DNA of 64,000 nucleotides. It comes from Setophaga petechia (Eukaryota; Chordata; Aves; Passeriformes; Parulidae). The DNA lies in contig JANCRA010000007.1 of the NCBI GenBank assembly GCA_024362935.1, forward strand, positions 15,408,003-15,472,002. Reading direction: 5' to 3'. Made by a program: the position numbers and the translations under genes. Below the pieces are notes generated by a model that was not told where the DNA came from, ran no database searches, and saw only the letters and a program-made list of their open reading frames with translations. Within the stretch, counting starts at the first letter, position 1; each line of letters opens with the position of its first letter. Below are positions 25,306 through 38,547 of this stretch, piece after piece.

Positions 25306-26255
25306 GTTTCACAGTGACCTCTATGCACAGAGCTTCTTCCTGCTTTACTGTGCCAGTGCAACAGAACCGTATTTCCCATTCTGAGCCCTTTCATCTGAGG
25401 GGGGCTCTCAGATATGAACACTGGCAAGAAGGAGAGAAGGAACATAATAGCAAGTACTGGAGCCCTTAAAGCAATGTATTTTTCTCCTGGTTCTAAATAA
25501 TTCTACTGTATCTCAGATTTTCATCACATTATCTCAAATGGCAGGAACTGGCCCAGCACTCGCTTTCACAGCATTGCCATTACTGGAAGGAAGCATTTCT
25601 TAATGGTGCCAGGGCTATTGCTCCAACAGAAAAAAAGGGATTGTGGTAGGGTGCCCATTTACCCACTGCTACCTCATTTCATCAGCCATTTATCAACACA
25701 TTCTTCATTTGGAGAAATAAAATCAATGGTAAGTGGAGCTCTTTCAGAGCATTTAACTTCCCTGGCATGATACAGGTGGTAACACAGCTGAGATCAAACA
25801 CTTCCATCTTTCCTCCAGAGCCAGCTTGGCTGCAGACTAGCTGCTTCTCAATTAGAGACTGCAATATTTCTGGCAAGGATTATGTGTGCTTTCTACAGCT
25901 CAGATTTGTCTCACTGTTGCTTTTTTTTATTTAAAGAACAATCACTTTCTTATTAGATCATTCACCTTTTACCCAAGGTATGTAAGAAATAAAAAGGCCT
26001 GGCTCAAGTTATGTATGTGACATAAATCTGTGGAAAACTTTAGGCAGACATGAAGATTGAGATTTTAGAACACTGATTCTGTGTTACAGTTTATAAATTC
26101 TGTCACACAGTGCAGTAAGCATTTCTCTGTTGGTTTCCTAAATGAGAGGGGCTATAACTGCATGCTCAACAAAGACCAAGCAAGACTGAGATCACCTGGC
26201 ATGTTTCTAAGTCATTTCTGTATCCTGGACATCTTTACTCCACACGGCAGCCCTG

Positions 26256-26302
26256 TGACAGCGGGGGACGGGGGGCAGTCACGTGGCCGGCACGCGGCAT
26301 GG
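26256..26302. promoter_or_regulatory. Small CpG-rich patch with a CACGTG E-box
   Basis: Within AT-rich intergenic DNA, about 45 bp are strongly GC- and CpG-rich and include GTCACGTGGC at 26278-26287. The central CACGTG (26280-26285) is the palindromic E-box bound by USF, MYC/MAX and MITF/TFE proteins. Function is not shown. It lies about 16 kb upstream of COMTD1. Confidence 0.35.
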
Positions 26303-28798
26303 CTAGACACACTAAATGACATAAAAGTCAAGAGTTGACAATTAAATATAATTTCAAAGTGATAGTTATCCTACTTGGGAAGGCCACTGGATTTACAATG
26401 TCTAATCCTTTGCAAAATGTCTGTATATTAAATAGAAATAGTTAATTCAACCACATATCCTCTCTGTGACCTCATTAGTCTGTCCCCTTGCTAAAAATAC
26501 TCTTGGTTTGTCCCTGGGAATGCAGTGATTCTCATTAGCAAATCATGGTTACTCTTACTCAGTACAACAGCACAGACTGCTATACATGAAAAATGCATCA
26601 AGGAAACTAAACAATGTCTTTCTGCCTTTCTGAGGGGTAAAACCAGTCAGAACAATCAGTTATTTTCTCATGAGAATACAAAAGAACCACCAGACCACTG
26701 CATGCAGAACCCAGCAATAATCTTGTGCAAGTATAAATTAGCCTTGCCCCTCCCTGTGCTCAGACCATGCATTGTACCCACAGCTCCACTCTTTTATTCC
26801 TTCATGGCACATCCTGGAGGTCCTTGGCAGGAGCTGCACTGACCTGTCAGGGCTGTGCCCCCTGCACACCTGCCACCTCTGACAGACTCAGTTCTTGTGG
26901 AAGTCACAGCTTTCCAATGTCTCTTCATCACAAGATGCTGGCCCCGAGTTACAGGCAGTGTCTCGTTGAATTTTTCCATGCTGTCACATCACTCCTGCCT
27001 GTGAGATGCAGCACAAACCCTGCATTGCCCTTGCACATAAAGGCTAAATTTGCTAAAAAATTATGTTTACAGAAGTGTTAAAGCAAACACCAGGAAATTC
27101 TTAAGGCTGTACAAAGCATTTCCCATGAGCATGCTGGTCACAGGGCTGGTCAGGATCTCCCTTTCTCCCACTCTGTCCATCACCCAACCCAAAAGCAGAG
27201 CTCAGTGAGGTAACACCAGAGGCAGCCCAGAACTGGTGAATCCAGCCCTGCCACAGCTGGAAGCAGAGCCTGCAGAGATGCTCCCCTGCCTGGAGGCAGC
27301 TGTGCCCAGAGGGGGATGAAGCTCTCAGGTACCAGCAGCTTTGCCAGAGGGTATTTAGAGACCTGAGTGCTTCCCTGGCCTTCACCATCCTTAAGCAGCA
27401 AAACCCTAAGATCCTTTCAAACTGTATATTTTTCTAACATTCCTTCAAAAATCACTGCATCTTTCACAGAACTCATTTCACCTGTAATTTTATCAGATTG
27501 TTTTGGTGAAAACTGTTCACTCCCCACTTGGTGATGGCCACAACCAAAACTTGTTCATATGCCTATAGTAATACTGGGAACATGCTCCAGATTTGTTTTC
27601 TAAGCCTAAAATTATTTGAAATAACTTTCCATCAAGATCTATAAATTTGATCTGTGACCCATACACAAACATTCCACCCAGTTCCACATCATTCACTGCA
27701 GCTGGAAGGAAAATGGACCTTACATGAACATAAACCATAGCATCTGAGGATTTACCAATGCATCTTCAAAACAGTTCCTCTGTTACATCCTTCCTGTTCA
27801 TCACTTTTTTCAGCTGAGAACACACAATTATTGGTGATAGAAATTCTAAGAAGTAAATAAAATTAGTTCTAATTGGTAACCAAAGTACTTTTACTGAATA
27901 AACTGCAAATCTTTCCTCTGTGCCTACAGGACATATTCTCTCTTAAATTGTCTGCGTTCATATTACCAGAGTCCTGCTACTGGGCAAACAAGTAAATGAA
28001 TAATAATATGAAAATAAAGTATCAGACATTCTGCAAGGTGTGAGCAGGGCAAATGCTGCTGGTGGTGGTTGGTGGGGTTGAACTGTGTGCAAGAAAAAGT
28101 TGCTGCTAAACTGCTGCAGCCCTTTCCAGTGTCTTAATGGTGGAAAAATGGTAAAGCACCTGCTACGGCCATGAGAGGGAGAAGACATGAAACTGCTTCA
28201 GATTTGCCACTGTGGTGTACATCTTTATAACCAAATATTCATGTATAAACCATTATCCATTAGCTATGGTAAAACATGCACTAAAAATGATTTTAAAAGG
28301 AACATTCAGCTGCTATTTACCCATTATATTTTTTAGCCATTCAAGATGGTTTGATTTTTTTTGTCCCTTTTTTAAAACAATTCACCCCACTCCACCTTGA
28401 CATCTTGTTTACAATTTGTTTCTAGGCACAGAGAGCTGACAGATGTGATGTGATTAGCAAGACAAGACAGCCTAAATACAGAGCAGACAGCAGAGCAGAC
28501 AACACGCAAGGGGCCTGTGAGCTCCTCTGCAGCTCCATCATCCCCACCAGCCCTGGAAGCTTCCATCTGACACTGGAGATGGGCATTAACCCCTGCAAGT
28601 CCACACAAGGCTTGGTTTCAAAAAGAGAATGTTTAATTTATAGCATGCCCACTACACACACCCCTCCACAGCTTGTATCACTCAGAATCCACAGCAGAAG
28701 GACATGACATTTCTCCAGATTGCAATATGTCCATTCATTTTCAGATACCAGTACTGCTGCTTAGGATAACTACTGCACATCAGGAAATTACCAGAGGG

Positions 28799-28814
28799 AA
28801 AAAAAAAAAAAAAG
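28799..28814. repeat. Poly(A) run
   Basis: Sixteen A in a row, then GAAAG-type A-rich sequence. No retrocopy was recognised upstream. Confidence 0.9.
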
Positions 28815-30793
28815 AAAGAAAAAACAAAACTGCCATGTGCCAAGAGAAGAGGGGACACCTGAGCCAAGCTCTTTTCCAAGAAGATTATGCTAGAAAACTA
28901 AGCAGTGATCTGAAAGGATAACTTCAGATGAATAGACTCATATGCAGCCCAAGTATTTAGCCATGTATGCCAACCGCCAATATAGCACAGCTCTGCTATT
29001 CATCCCATCTGATTGTGAAAGGGTGGGAGTTGAAAGCTTTGCACTGCCAAAATGCCAGCCACTAGCCAAAAGGTACATTTGGTTGCTTGTCAGTGCAGCA
29101 GATGTGAAATGGGCAGCCTTTCCCTTCTCTGACCTCCTCAAGGACAGCAAAAGCAGCTCCAGAAAAGAACAGAGATCAGCAAAACTAACTGATTTTCTGA
29201 AAGCTCTGCTTTTTGGTACTATTCCTACATTATGGGTTTTTTCCCACCAGAAATTTGTCAAGAAAAAATAGTCCCCTTAATTTTTATCTCTTGTGTAAGA
29301 AAATGTAGGGAGCTGAGGACATCCAGATTAAACAAAAAAGGAGAGAGTTATCGATAGCAGCAAGAAGGGCTTGTGCTGACAGGATTAAGTGGAATGCTGG
29401 CCAGCATGGGGGAATACTGAACACATAGGACTGAGACATCACAGAAAGATAAACCCATAGGAAATCTCTGTTTTCTCTTACAAATGCCCTGCTTACTGAC
29501 TGCCTTTTGAAGCACTAAAACATATAATGGTGTATCCCACATCTGCAGATACTTTTAAAACAATTCTATTATTGTCTAAGTACTGGGGAGAGAAGTTGTT
29601 TCCCCTTGCTGAGCAGCACGGAAGAAAATTACTGTGACCATAAATACAGAAGGAGAAGGCAGGAGGAAAGGAGTTTCACTTGGTTACTCCAGTTAAATCA
29701 GTGCTGGGGAGAAATCAGGTGCAAACAGGCCAGCTAGAAATCTGTATGTAACAATTCTACCTTTAGAAGATATTCCTCTAAGCAAAGATATGACAAAAAA
29801 AGCAATCTTGCTGCTTAACACAACAAATATTTGCCCAATCCTACCACAATATAAAACAGTCAGAAGAGGGCATTAACTGCACCAGCTCTGCAAAACAGAG
29901 ATAGCAGAGATGTGAGCAGATGTACAGAGGAGAGGCTTCACAGAGTTACCATTCTGAAGGGGAAATGAGGCTTGCTTACCACCTTCTGGAAAATCCACCA
30001 AAAAACTGACAAGCCAAAAATACTCAGTTTGAGCTTTAAAAATGCTAAGACTTTTACATCTGCCTGTTAGGAAGAACTCCTGTATTGCATATAATTCTAA
30101 GCAAGCTGATTGGATAAATCCACGGATGATGAGCTTTTTAAAAGTTAATCATTTAATGAGCCATTGTATTTCAAATCAGAAACTGCATTTAAAGCCTCTG
30201 GAACACTGAAGTTATTAAAAGTAGGGTTTATTTACAGAGCCATTCTTAGCAGCTTATTTAGTTAATAAAATATAGGTGAATTGTATGTGCTATTAATAAG
30301 CTTATTAAAACAGTTAACCCAAGTACATTTCTTACTTAATACAGTAAATCATAGACTTCTCAGAGAACCTCTCCTTTCCTGTTCAAGGAAATTTACTGGG
30401 ACCAAACTCCTATTTTTAAATTCAGGCTATAAGTGGTATATTCAAAGAGGTTTATTTCAATGGCCAATGTTTTAACACATACTATCTAATCAGAATAATA
30501 AGAATTTTAACATGTGCCACTTAGTCACGACTCCTTAAAAAAAACCAAAAAGTTCTTCTGTTATCCTGGTAGTGCCAGGAAATAATGGAATTTCACCTTC
30601 ACAAGCTTGCAATACTTTAACAAAGCTCAGATGGAAACACCTCTATAATTGAACACATTTCCATCTAGAAAAGCACCATCAACACCTCCAGCTGGAAATG
30701 CCAGGGGACAAAGGCAAAGACTAGGAACCAGTGTCTCAAAGAAGAACTAGGTTTTTCAATTACTATACTGTTACTGTGTTCTCTCAATTACAC

Positions 30794-31114
30794 CTAAATA
30801 TCTATGAGATTTTCCAAGTACTCCTGAAGCGAATTAACAATATTCTCACAATATTCCACTGCCTTTTCCAGCCCAGAGAAGATGCAAGGTGATAATGTGC
30901 CACAGTTACGTGCACACATGCAAGTCAAGGAGGAACTAGATGATGTGTTACACTGATCAAAGAGACAGAGCCTTTCTCCCTTAACTGCTGAAGATTCATA
31001 GCTTTCCATCTCTTCTGCCACTAGTTTCTCCACTGCCATCTCTACACAGAAGTAGGACAATTCAAAAAACTTTCCAGTTTCGAGATTCAGTTTCTCGTAA
31101 CAATATTTCAGTAA
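30794..31114 (-). other. Uncertain open reading frame (possible exon or pseudogene)
   Basis: On the - strand the frame is open for about 106 codons, from TTACTG (31114) to a TAG at 30796-30794. It has a Met at 31039 (MAVEKLVAEEMESYE...) and an acidic, fairly protein-like composition that includes five serines written with varied codons. The sequence just before it is ATTAG, which could be an acceptor but lacks a pyrimidine tract, or simply a stop. I recognise no family. Frames this long are expected by chance several times in the window, so coding status is unproven. Confidence 0.15.
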
Positions 31115-32159
31115 CTAATGTCTACCCTTTCTTCAAGCTTCCAAAATTCACAAATGCTTCGTTCACTCCATGAAATATGAGATACTTAAAACCCTGACAC
31201 CTACACTTGATCGAATAATACAGAGTCAAAGAGCAACAGGCATTTACAGAAGACAATTCATCTTCAGAGATTTTTGGTACCTACCTTACTATGTGTTGTG
31301 CATCCAGAAACACTTGTTTCTCTGTACCAATGATACACAAAAGTCTAGTCAGATGCAGGTGGCTAAATATATTAAGCTGAACCCCTTAAATTCAGATTTA
31401 CAGAGCACTTCTTCAGAGAAACAGTAGGTGAAAAGACACAAAATTAATAATGCCTTGAATGGTGCCAGAAGTACACTTGCAAATAATATTTAAAAGCCCC
31501 ATACTAACTCAATTTGCCACAGTTGCAGAGTTTTTCAGCTCACCTCAGTGCAAAAGTCAAGGGTATCCTTTTGGCATCCTGCACACAAATTTTCTTCCAT
31601 TTCCCATAAACAAGACCAGTCCCCAGTCCTCATTTTCAGGCCTTCCTTTGACTGAGTTTGATCTGATGATCAAACACAGTTCACTGCTTCAGTATCTCTT
31701 TGCATAGTGCAAGCCTGAAAACATCAATAGTCCTTTCTTTACCTGAGACAGTATCTTGTAAACAATTCATTCCTGATCACTCTGGTCCAAGATTTTTTTC
31801 CCCACCAGCCACAGTGTTACATTAACAAAAGGGAAACAAGCTACATAGTCTAAATGGCTTTCACAGTCTCAGAAGGAAGGGAGGTGATCTGGAGATGAGG
31901 GAGGGCAAAGCAACCCCAACCACCAACAGTTTTGTTGAATACAATCACAACCAACTAATGATGAAAGTTAACATTTTGTTTTTACAAACATCTAGGAGGA
32001 ACTGAACAATGCTAGTGTACTGACTTAACAGACGAATTCCTTTATAATGGCAGAAAGTAGTGAGAGGAAGCAGGACTTTTCACTTCTGTCTTTGTACAAC
32101 TACCATTTGTAAGGCTCAGGTTTTGGTTTGTACTGGGGATAGTTCACAATATTCCATCC

Positions 32160-32265
32160 AGAGACTATTGACCCTTAGAAATGGATGCTAAAAGGGTCAT
32201 TTTGCTACCTCCTGTGTTCAAGGCTCTAAAAATGTGTTACACCAAGGAAAACAGAAGTGAGGGAG
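32160..32265 (+). repeat. Dispersed repeat, copy A
   Basis: Shares GAGACTATT..CCCTT, ATCATTTTGCTAC-like and CTCTAAAAAT..GTGTTACAC blocks in the same order and orientation with 34550-34660, at roughly three-quarters identity by eye. Family not recognised. The downstream neighbour is the CR1 tail at 32600, but the link is unproven. Confidence 0.6.
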
Positions 32266-32599
32266 AACTTTCTGTAGTACTACAGTACCAAACACTGGAA
32301 AAGAGCAGCTTAGCCAGTTTGATGTATGTTAGCGAAGAAATAGAACAATATGTGGCAGCAGCCTGCAAGACCAGCAAGCAGTATTCTTTGCCAGAGACTC
32401 TGGTGGACCAATATGTGTGCAGTCAAGTATTAATGCCTAACAAAGGCTCTTGGCACTGTCCACGTGAGGCCAAAGCTTTGAAGGCTCCAGGGAATCCCCA
32501 GGTACTCCTGAATTCTCACACTGCATCAGACTCTGTGTGGTGACAAGAACAGTCCTTCAATGCCTGCACACATTATAGATTTCTCCTTCAATTCAGTGA

Positions 32600-32719
32600 A
32601 GGAGCAATCACCTTCTAGTGAAAGATTCCCTGCCTCTGGTGGAAGATTCTCTGTCCATGGCTAGGGGCTGGAACTAGATGATCTTTAAGGTCCCTTCCAG
32701 CTCAAACCATTCTATGATG
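32600..32719 (+). mobile_element. CR1 LINE 3' tail
   Basis: The segment ends with GGAACTAGATGATCTTTAAG, GTCCCTTCCAGCTC and ATTCTATGATGA, the standard CR1 3' terminus with a single unit of its terminal 8-bp repeat. The 5' limit is uncertain: before about 32630 the match weakens. Confidence 0.9.
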
Positions 32720-34549
32720 ACTTCACATTCCTGGTCTCAGAAGGTATAACTTCTTTCAAAGCATCTAGATTGCTCCTCTTTTTTCAATGTCTTTACTTCA
32801 TCAGCTTATTAAGAACACATCTGTTGTCACATTTGTGCTTTAAGATAGGAAATAGGTCTTATCCAACATGAGAGAGCCAGGACTTCAACTTTAGACCCAC
32901 TGCTTCCTCTAAGGATGTACCAATACAAATATCATGGAAAGGGTAGAGAACTGGGGAAGAGCAGTCAGCCTTGTTTATAGAACTGTACAACATGTACAAC
33001 ACTTGGTCCATTGTGCCATTTGCCCTTTTTAAGATCGAGTTGATTGCACAATAAACACCATTTCATGCCTTATTTTATGCATACAAAAACTCTGTGGGTG
33101 CATAAACATCAAAAAGCTAAACAGTCCATGAGAGAGACTGCAACAAGGCTGGAGGGGTTACTAAACCCCATTTGGCCACAGAAATTGCCTCTGCCGTGGA
33201 ATGAGACAAACAACTTTGATTTTCCAAAAGGCATTTCATCAGGAAGGTGTATGGCACACTGTAATTACCCATGTTCTCCAAAGTGTTGAGGCAGATGACC
33301 AGCTGCATACCTACCCTCCTCCTGGCCCCACTCCCAAGTACTCTGGCATTTTCCCCTGTAGCCTACATGAACGTGACTGAAGACAAAGGCAAACTGCATT
33401 AAGGTTTCTGGCAGTGGGGTAGCACTTCATGTTTTAAGGACCACAGGCTAGGATTCAGTTACAACAGTAACTGTTTACAACATGCTACAAATACCCTGTT
33501 AGGAAACATAACAGCTCCAAAGTGCTCTGTTCTGTGAAATATGTCAGCAGAGCTTTGCCAGGGTACAGCCATGTTAAGTATTCTGCACATCCTTGAAATC
33601 CAAATGTTCATGCCACCAAACCTGACTAACCTCTCACATACACTTCCTGGATAAGAAACTAAACTTGGCTAGATTAATCTCTAAATTTCTATGGTAGGGT
33701 GGAGGGGTGTGGATTTGTTGTTTCTTTGGTTTGGGGCTTTTTTGTTTTTGTTTGGGTGTTTAAATTTTTTTTTTTACATTTCAAATAAAAGTAGTATTTA
33801 CTGTTCTACATCGTTTGCTTCTGTCCTTATAAAACAGGACATGTGAAAATCCAGAAGCAAATAAAAGCAGCTTCTCTTCAGTGATATGATATGAGCAGAA
33901 CTTAATATACTTCTCCAAGTTACCTGTTACCTCTGACACTCCATTCAGAAAATCACTTCCCTCTTTTTAAGGAAAGAGCATTTACAGTAATAAGGAGATA
34001 CTGCCCTTGTTACAGCTTTAATTTAGTCTAATTGCCCAATTACAGCTGCTCCCATTTTCACAGGAGACTATATTATTTGAAGTATTCCTCTACCTAGCAG
34101 AGTCTTTGCTGATATCAAGCAGGTACAGTGCAATTTATTTCAGATAAAGACGAAGAGAGAAACAAAGTAAAGCTTCCAGGAGAGAGCAGAGCACACCTGT
34201 GTTTCCCCTCTGTGGCAAAATCTAGCAACTTCAAGAACAAAATGGCACCAGAAACCATCTTTAGAAAACACACCAAGGTATAAGGGGGGAGGGAGAAAGA
34301 AAGATTTAAAAAAAAATGGTAGTAAAGGACTAGCAGTTTTACAGCTGTATTTGGAATAAGGGACTACCCACAAAAGGAATAGAAGGCGAAAAGGACTATA
34401 GGGAACATGAGGTGCAAAGGGAAGACTGTGAAGTAAATTTCTCCCAGATATTTCTTCAAAGAGCATGGTAAATTCAGGAACAGATTCCACAGCAATTGTG
34501 CAATGCAACCCAAAAGAGCTAACTGTTGTCCAGGGATATTTATGATGCT

Positions 34550-34660
34550 TTATACAGGGAGACTATTATCCCTTGGAATAGACTACAGAAGAATCATTTT
34601 GCTACTTCACAGGTCCAAAGCTCTAAAAATCTGTGTTACACTTAGGAGAGTAAAAGTGAA
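34550..34660 (+). repeat. Dispersed repeat, copy B
   Basis: Homologous to copy A at 32160-32265 (shared CATTTTGCTAC and CTCTAAAAAT blocks). No CR1 tail follows this copy, so the shared unit is probably separate from CR1. Confidence 0.6.
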
Positions 34661-35469
34661 GTATGCAGAAGTGATCAAAAGAGAACAGGCTGAGTTTATA
34701 GCCTGCAGGGGAAACAACTGATCATATATTCTTCCTATGACAAACAACTGAGAAAGTAATTGAGAGCCTAGCAGAAACCAATGTTGTTACCTCAGCATTA
34801 TTGATTTTCAGCAGACATCTTAATCTAACACATGACAAAACTTTGGTCATTCCAGTAAGATATAGCTTTCAAAGAAAAATGATATTTATAAAGGTAGTTT
34901 ATGGTTCAGTTAGAGGTTCTTATGAAGTCAAGCTCAGGCTATAAAGGAATGGAAAGAAAAGGAGTTCTTAAAAACAAAATAGATAGAAAGTTCGATTAAA
35001 AGGTGAAAATATGATTCAAGTATACTAAAGCAGAAGGATCTTCTGATGTTCAAAACACTAAAAGGAGGTAATAAAAGCGTAACTTTAAAATACTGTACTC
35101 ATTCTTATTAAAAGGATGAGTGCCACTGAAGACTCACTGAAGACCTGTTAGGCATTTTTTAAAAAATTTCTTGCAAAATTTACTAGAAATGTTCCCACGG
35201 CATATAGCAAAAGAAACTGAATTGTTTATACGTGTATATATAAAAAATGAAGCCATGACAGGATAAGAAGATAAAATCCATATAGTCCTTTGTTAACATT
35301 CAAACTTAAAGAAATACAACAATAACATAAAAAATAATATAAAAAAATATTAACATGTAGAGCAAAACCTCATAAAATTACAACAAACATCTTAGAAATA
35401 GACGTTGAGAGAAAAAAGTGAGAAAAATGAGTGTGGCTCACAGCAATTACAAAGACTGCCTCTTCAATT

Positions 35470-35486
35470 AAAAAAAAAAAAAAAAA
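35470..35486. repeat. Poly(A) run
   Basis: About seventeen A, followed by a GGGA-rich purine stretch. No retrocopy was recognised next to it. Confidence 0.9.
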
Positions 35487-35641
35487 GGGAGGGAGGCAGG
35501 AAAATAAAGGGAACATGGTATACAACTAAAAAATTCCTTCCTACCTTGCCTCTATTTCCTCCTACAAGCAGCCTGCTCTTTAGAATTTCAGATGCCATCC
35601 TCTGCACACCTCAGTCTCCTGTTTCCTGGGGATATCTGAGC

Positions 35642-35675
35642 CTTTCCCCCCATTACAGCTTTCCCCCCATTACAG
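35642..35675. repeat. Perfect 17-bp tandem duplication
   Basis: CTTTCCCCCCATTACAG occurs at 35642-35658 and again at 35659-35675 without mismatch. Each copy is a pyrimidine run ending in CAG, so it also mimics a duplicated splice acceptor. Confidence 0.95.
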
Positions 35676-38547
35676 ATTAACACAGATGGCCCCTTCTCTG
35701 TTTTTTCCAACTGACAAATACTCCACTAAGAATTCTTGCTTTTAAGTCCCAAAGATAACAGCCAAGCCCAGTTTTTACATGCTTCTGACAAATTCTTACT
35801 TGTGAAATGAAATCTGACCTAGAGCTCTCTAGAAATCAGGCCTAGTGAGTTGACCATTCATCATTCTTTAATATGCTTGGGGTAGGCTATCTAATAACAA
35901 CCTTGTCCTGCACCTCTCCTGCCGCTGTTGCTTTTGTGCACTCTCGGACAAATGCCCTTAAGGGAAGGGAAAAAGCACTCGCTTCCAAAAGTACTCTTTA
36001 TTTTTGGTATCCATTTCATAGCTGGTATGAAACAAATCCAACTTGCTGGGCTTTGACATAGATTTTTTCAGATGTCAAAGAAGAGAGGCAAAATATATAG
36101 GCATGGAAGAGTCTGGTTAATGAGGTGTCATAGCTATGGTTGATTTGTTCAGTGCTTCTTTAATTTAATTATTTGTATCAGAGTGATAAGGAGCAACATT
36201 TCTCACATTTTGTTTATGCATTATACAATTTAAGGCTTAAGTGGAGCAGCTTCTTGAGACTTACAGCAGGTTTTGTAAGTGAAGCAGAATGCTCCACTCA
36301 AGCTGTATCTATTTCAATCACATGGGGACCATTTGTAAGAGCAAATTAATGTTAAGCTTTATTCCTCAGTAATAAACACGGTCCATGCACTTGTTCCAAG
36401 CGTGAGGCTGGACTGTGACCTGGAAGGAGATAATTCAGAAAAGTCTGACAACTGTTTTGAGGAATTCAATCTGCCTCTGATTTTTGTACTGCGACTCCTT
36501 TGTCAGAAGAACTGCTTCTATCATTGGATCTGTCAAGCTGAGCCACTGAACAAGCCATTTCATTGGGTCTCCCCCAGTCAAGCTCAATTTGAGTTTTACA
36601 GTCCTTGATACTTGTGGGATATTGTCATTGAAGCCATTAATGTATTTTGCACTGGGAATTATGCTGCTTGGCAGGGGCTATCTCTCCTCACGATATTTGT
36701 ATGTCCAAAGCTCAACCTAGTCTCGTAATGAGATTGCAAAAAGTAGTCATATATATTCAAAATGTTGGCCTGTAAGCCAGTAAGGCCTGAAAATATTTAC
36801 CAATATGTCAAAATGCTTCTAGCTGAAAACCGTTTCTAAACCATTCACTGTTTGCAAGTTTAATGGCTTAAGGCTTATGGGCTCATGAATCACCTGCTTT
36901 CTTAGCAGCAGCATTTGAAATGTTGATATCTTAGCCTTGAAATAGATGTGAAGGTACCACAGCCTTTACAAGCTGTTATGGAAAGACATACTTTAAAAGC
37001 TCCCACAAAAGACTGACTGCAATAAGAGGTAGCTGAGCAGGATGAAAGTAACTGAACCAACTTAGTTAAAGTCATTGTTCATGTCTGTGTTCCATTTCAG
37101 TGATTACCCTCCAGCTGGACAATGAATCATATTAAAGCAAGCTTTGCTACTTACAGTTCATCTGATAAAAATCCAGATGACTTCAGAAGCAATGATGAGT
37201 ATTTGGGAAACTATTAGTCTTATTTCAAATTACTGAATTCAACCAAAAAAGAAAAAATTGGAGAGCAATTTCATTTATCACAATTTTTTTTTCTTGTTAT
37301 AAAAATGTACCATTCTAAAAAATTCTAAGATTTTTGGCTGAGAAGATGAATGAACATTTATGGGGAAAAAATTGCTATAACAAATATGTCTGGAATGAGT
37401 ATCTCTAAGGTCAAGTAGGTTATGCTGGTAAATGGCATACCCTGCTTTACAGAACTGCAAAATTAAAAGTTAAGCACAATACTAGAAAGATAACAGGGAT
37501 GGAACAGACAAATACATAGCAAAACCAATTGGAAGAAATAAGAAATCTCAATTGTGAATAAAATAATAATTTCGTGTACAGTCCTCTAAAATATACCATC
37601 AAGTGATTTATCGAGGTCTTGCAAGGGGATATACACTGTGGACTGTAAAATTATAAAATATATACATTTTTCATCTACAACACCCAAGACAGATGAATGA
37701 ACACATAAATATGGTAAATAAGTTCTATTTCAGTTTTTAAAAGAAGATATTACAAAAACCTATTAAAATAGAATAAATAAATACAATTGAATGCTTATGA
37801 GTTCAGTTATTTGTGAATATCTTAAAAGGTAAGGAATTCATGGCCTGATGTCTTTTCTGAGTATCTGGCCCAACCTATGCACATATTCATCCAGTGTCTG
37901 TGCAGACAACTTGCAAATATGCTTCTTCCCTCCTATCTTCTTAAACCAGATTAAAATCCCAATCTGTATCAAACATTTCTCCAAGGATGGCAAAGATCAG
38001 GTCAGCCTCAGCTCTACAAACTTTTTGCTCCATCAATATAGATAAAAATTACTATGTTGCCTATCACCCAACCTATAACTCTTCATTATCAACCCTCATT
38101 TCACTCCAAACCCTCATACTCAGCTATGCATAAACAAGCAGAAATATTTTGACATATTTTCAAGGTTGTATTTTCATCTTCACAATTAAAAGGTTTGTCT
38201 AAGGTCTCATTACCTGGCTTACAACAACTTCTTGCCCCAGCTCTCATCTCATTCAAGTCCCATTCACCCAGAATTTCAACCCAACCAGCAATTTCAGCAA
38301 TTAATCTGACCATAGGAATGCATGAATGCATTCTTCTTTGGTTTCCCCTGGTATTTGGGCTTTTATTCATTGTGCACTCATACTTGATGTAAACTTTTAA
38401 ACAGCTCCAAACTTCATTTTCCTTACTGTTGATCACTTCTTTAAACTTTGCTCTGATTTCTCCTCAGAAATTTGAGTTAGGCTGCTGCCAAGCACACAGC
38501 TCAATACAATGCAATTCCCTACACTTCCTGCCCATGACATGGTTTTA

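Larger units (their letters stand above)
25306..32159. other. Intergenic, no recognised gene
   Basis: Includes the CpG patch at 26256-26302, a moderately GC-rich but CpG-poor patch at about 26750-27390, a GGTGGTGGTTGGTGGGG G-quadruplex-like run near 28061-28077, and a TAAT-rich block at 30060-30330. Open frames on both strands at 28938-29271 look like chance. Confidence 0.5.

Noticed and set aside
26794..27401. Moderately GC-rich stretch with several open frames
   Set aside because: No CpG island, no splice structure and no recognisable protein; probably only a local composition shift.
28938..29271. Open frames of 109 (+) and 107 (-) codons over the same bases
   Set aside because: Complementary frames mirror each other's low stop content; no homology, splice signals or promoter was seen.
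32181..32543. 120-codon frame on the + strand
   Set aside because: Its start lies in the dispersed repeat (copy A) and it runs on towards the CR1 tail; the similar frame in copy B differs throughout, so it is unlikely to encode a protein.
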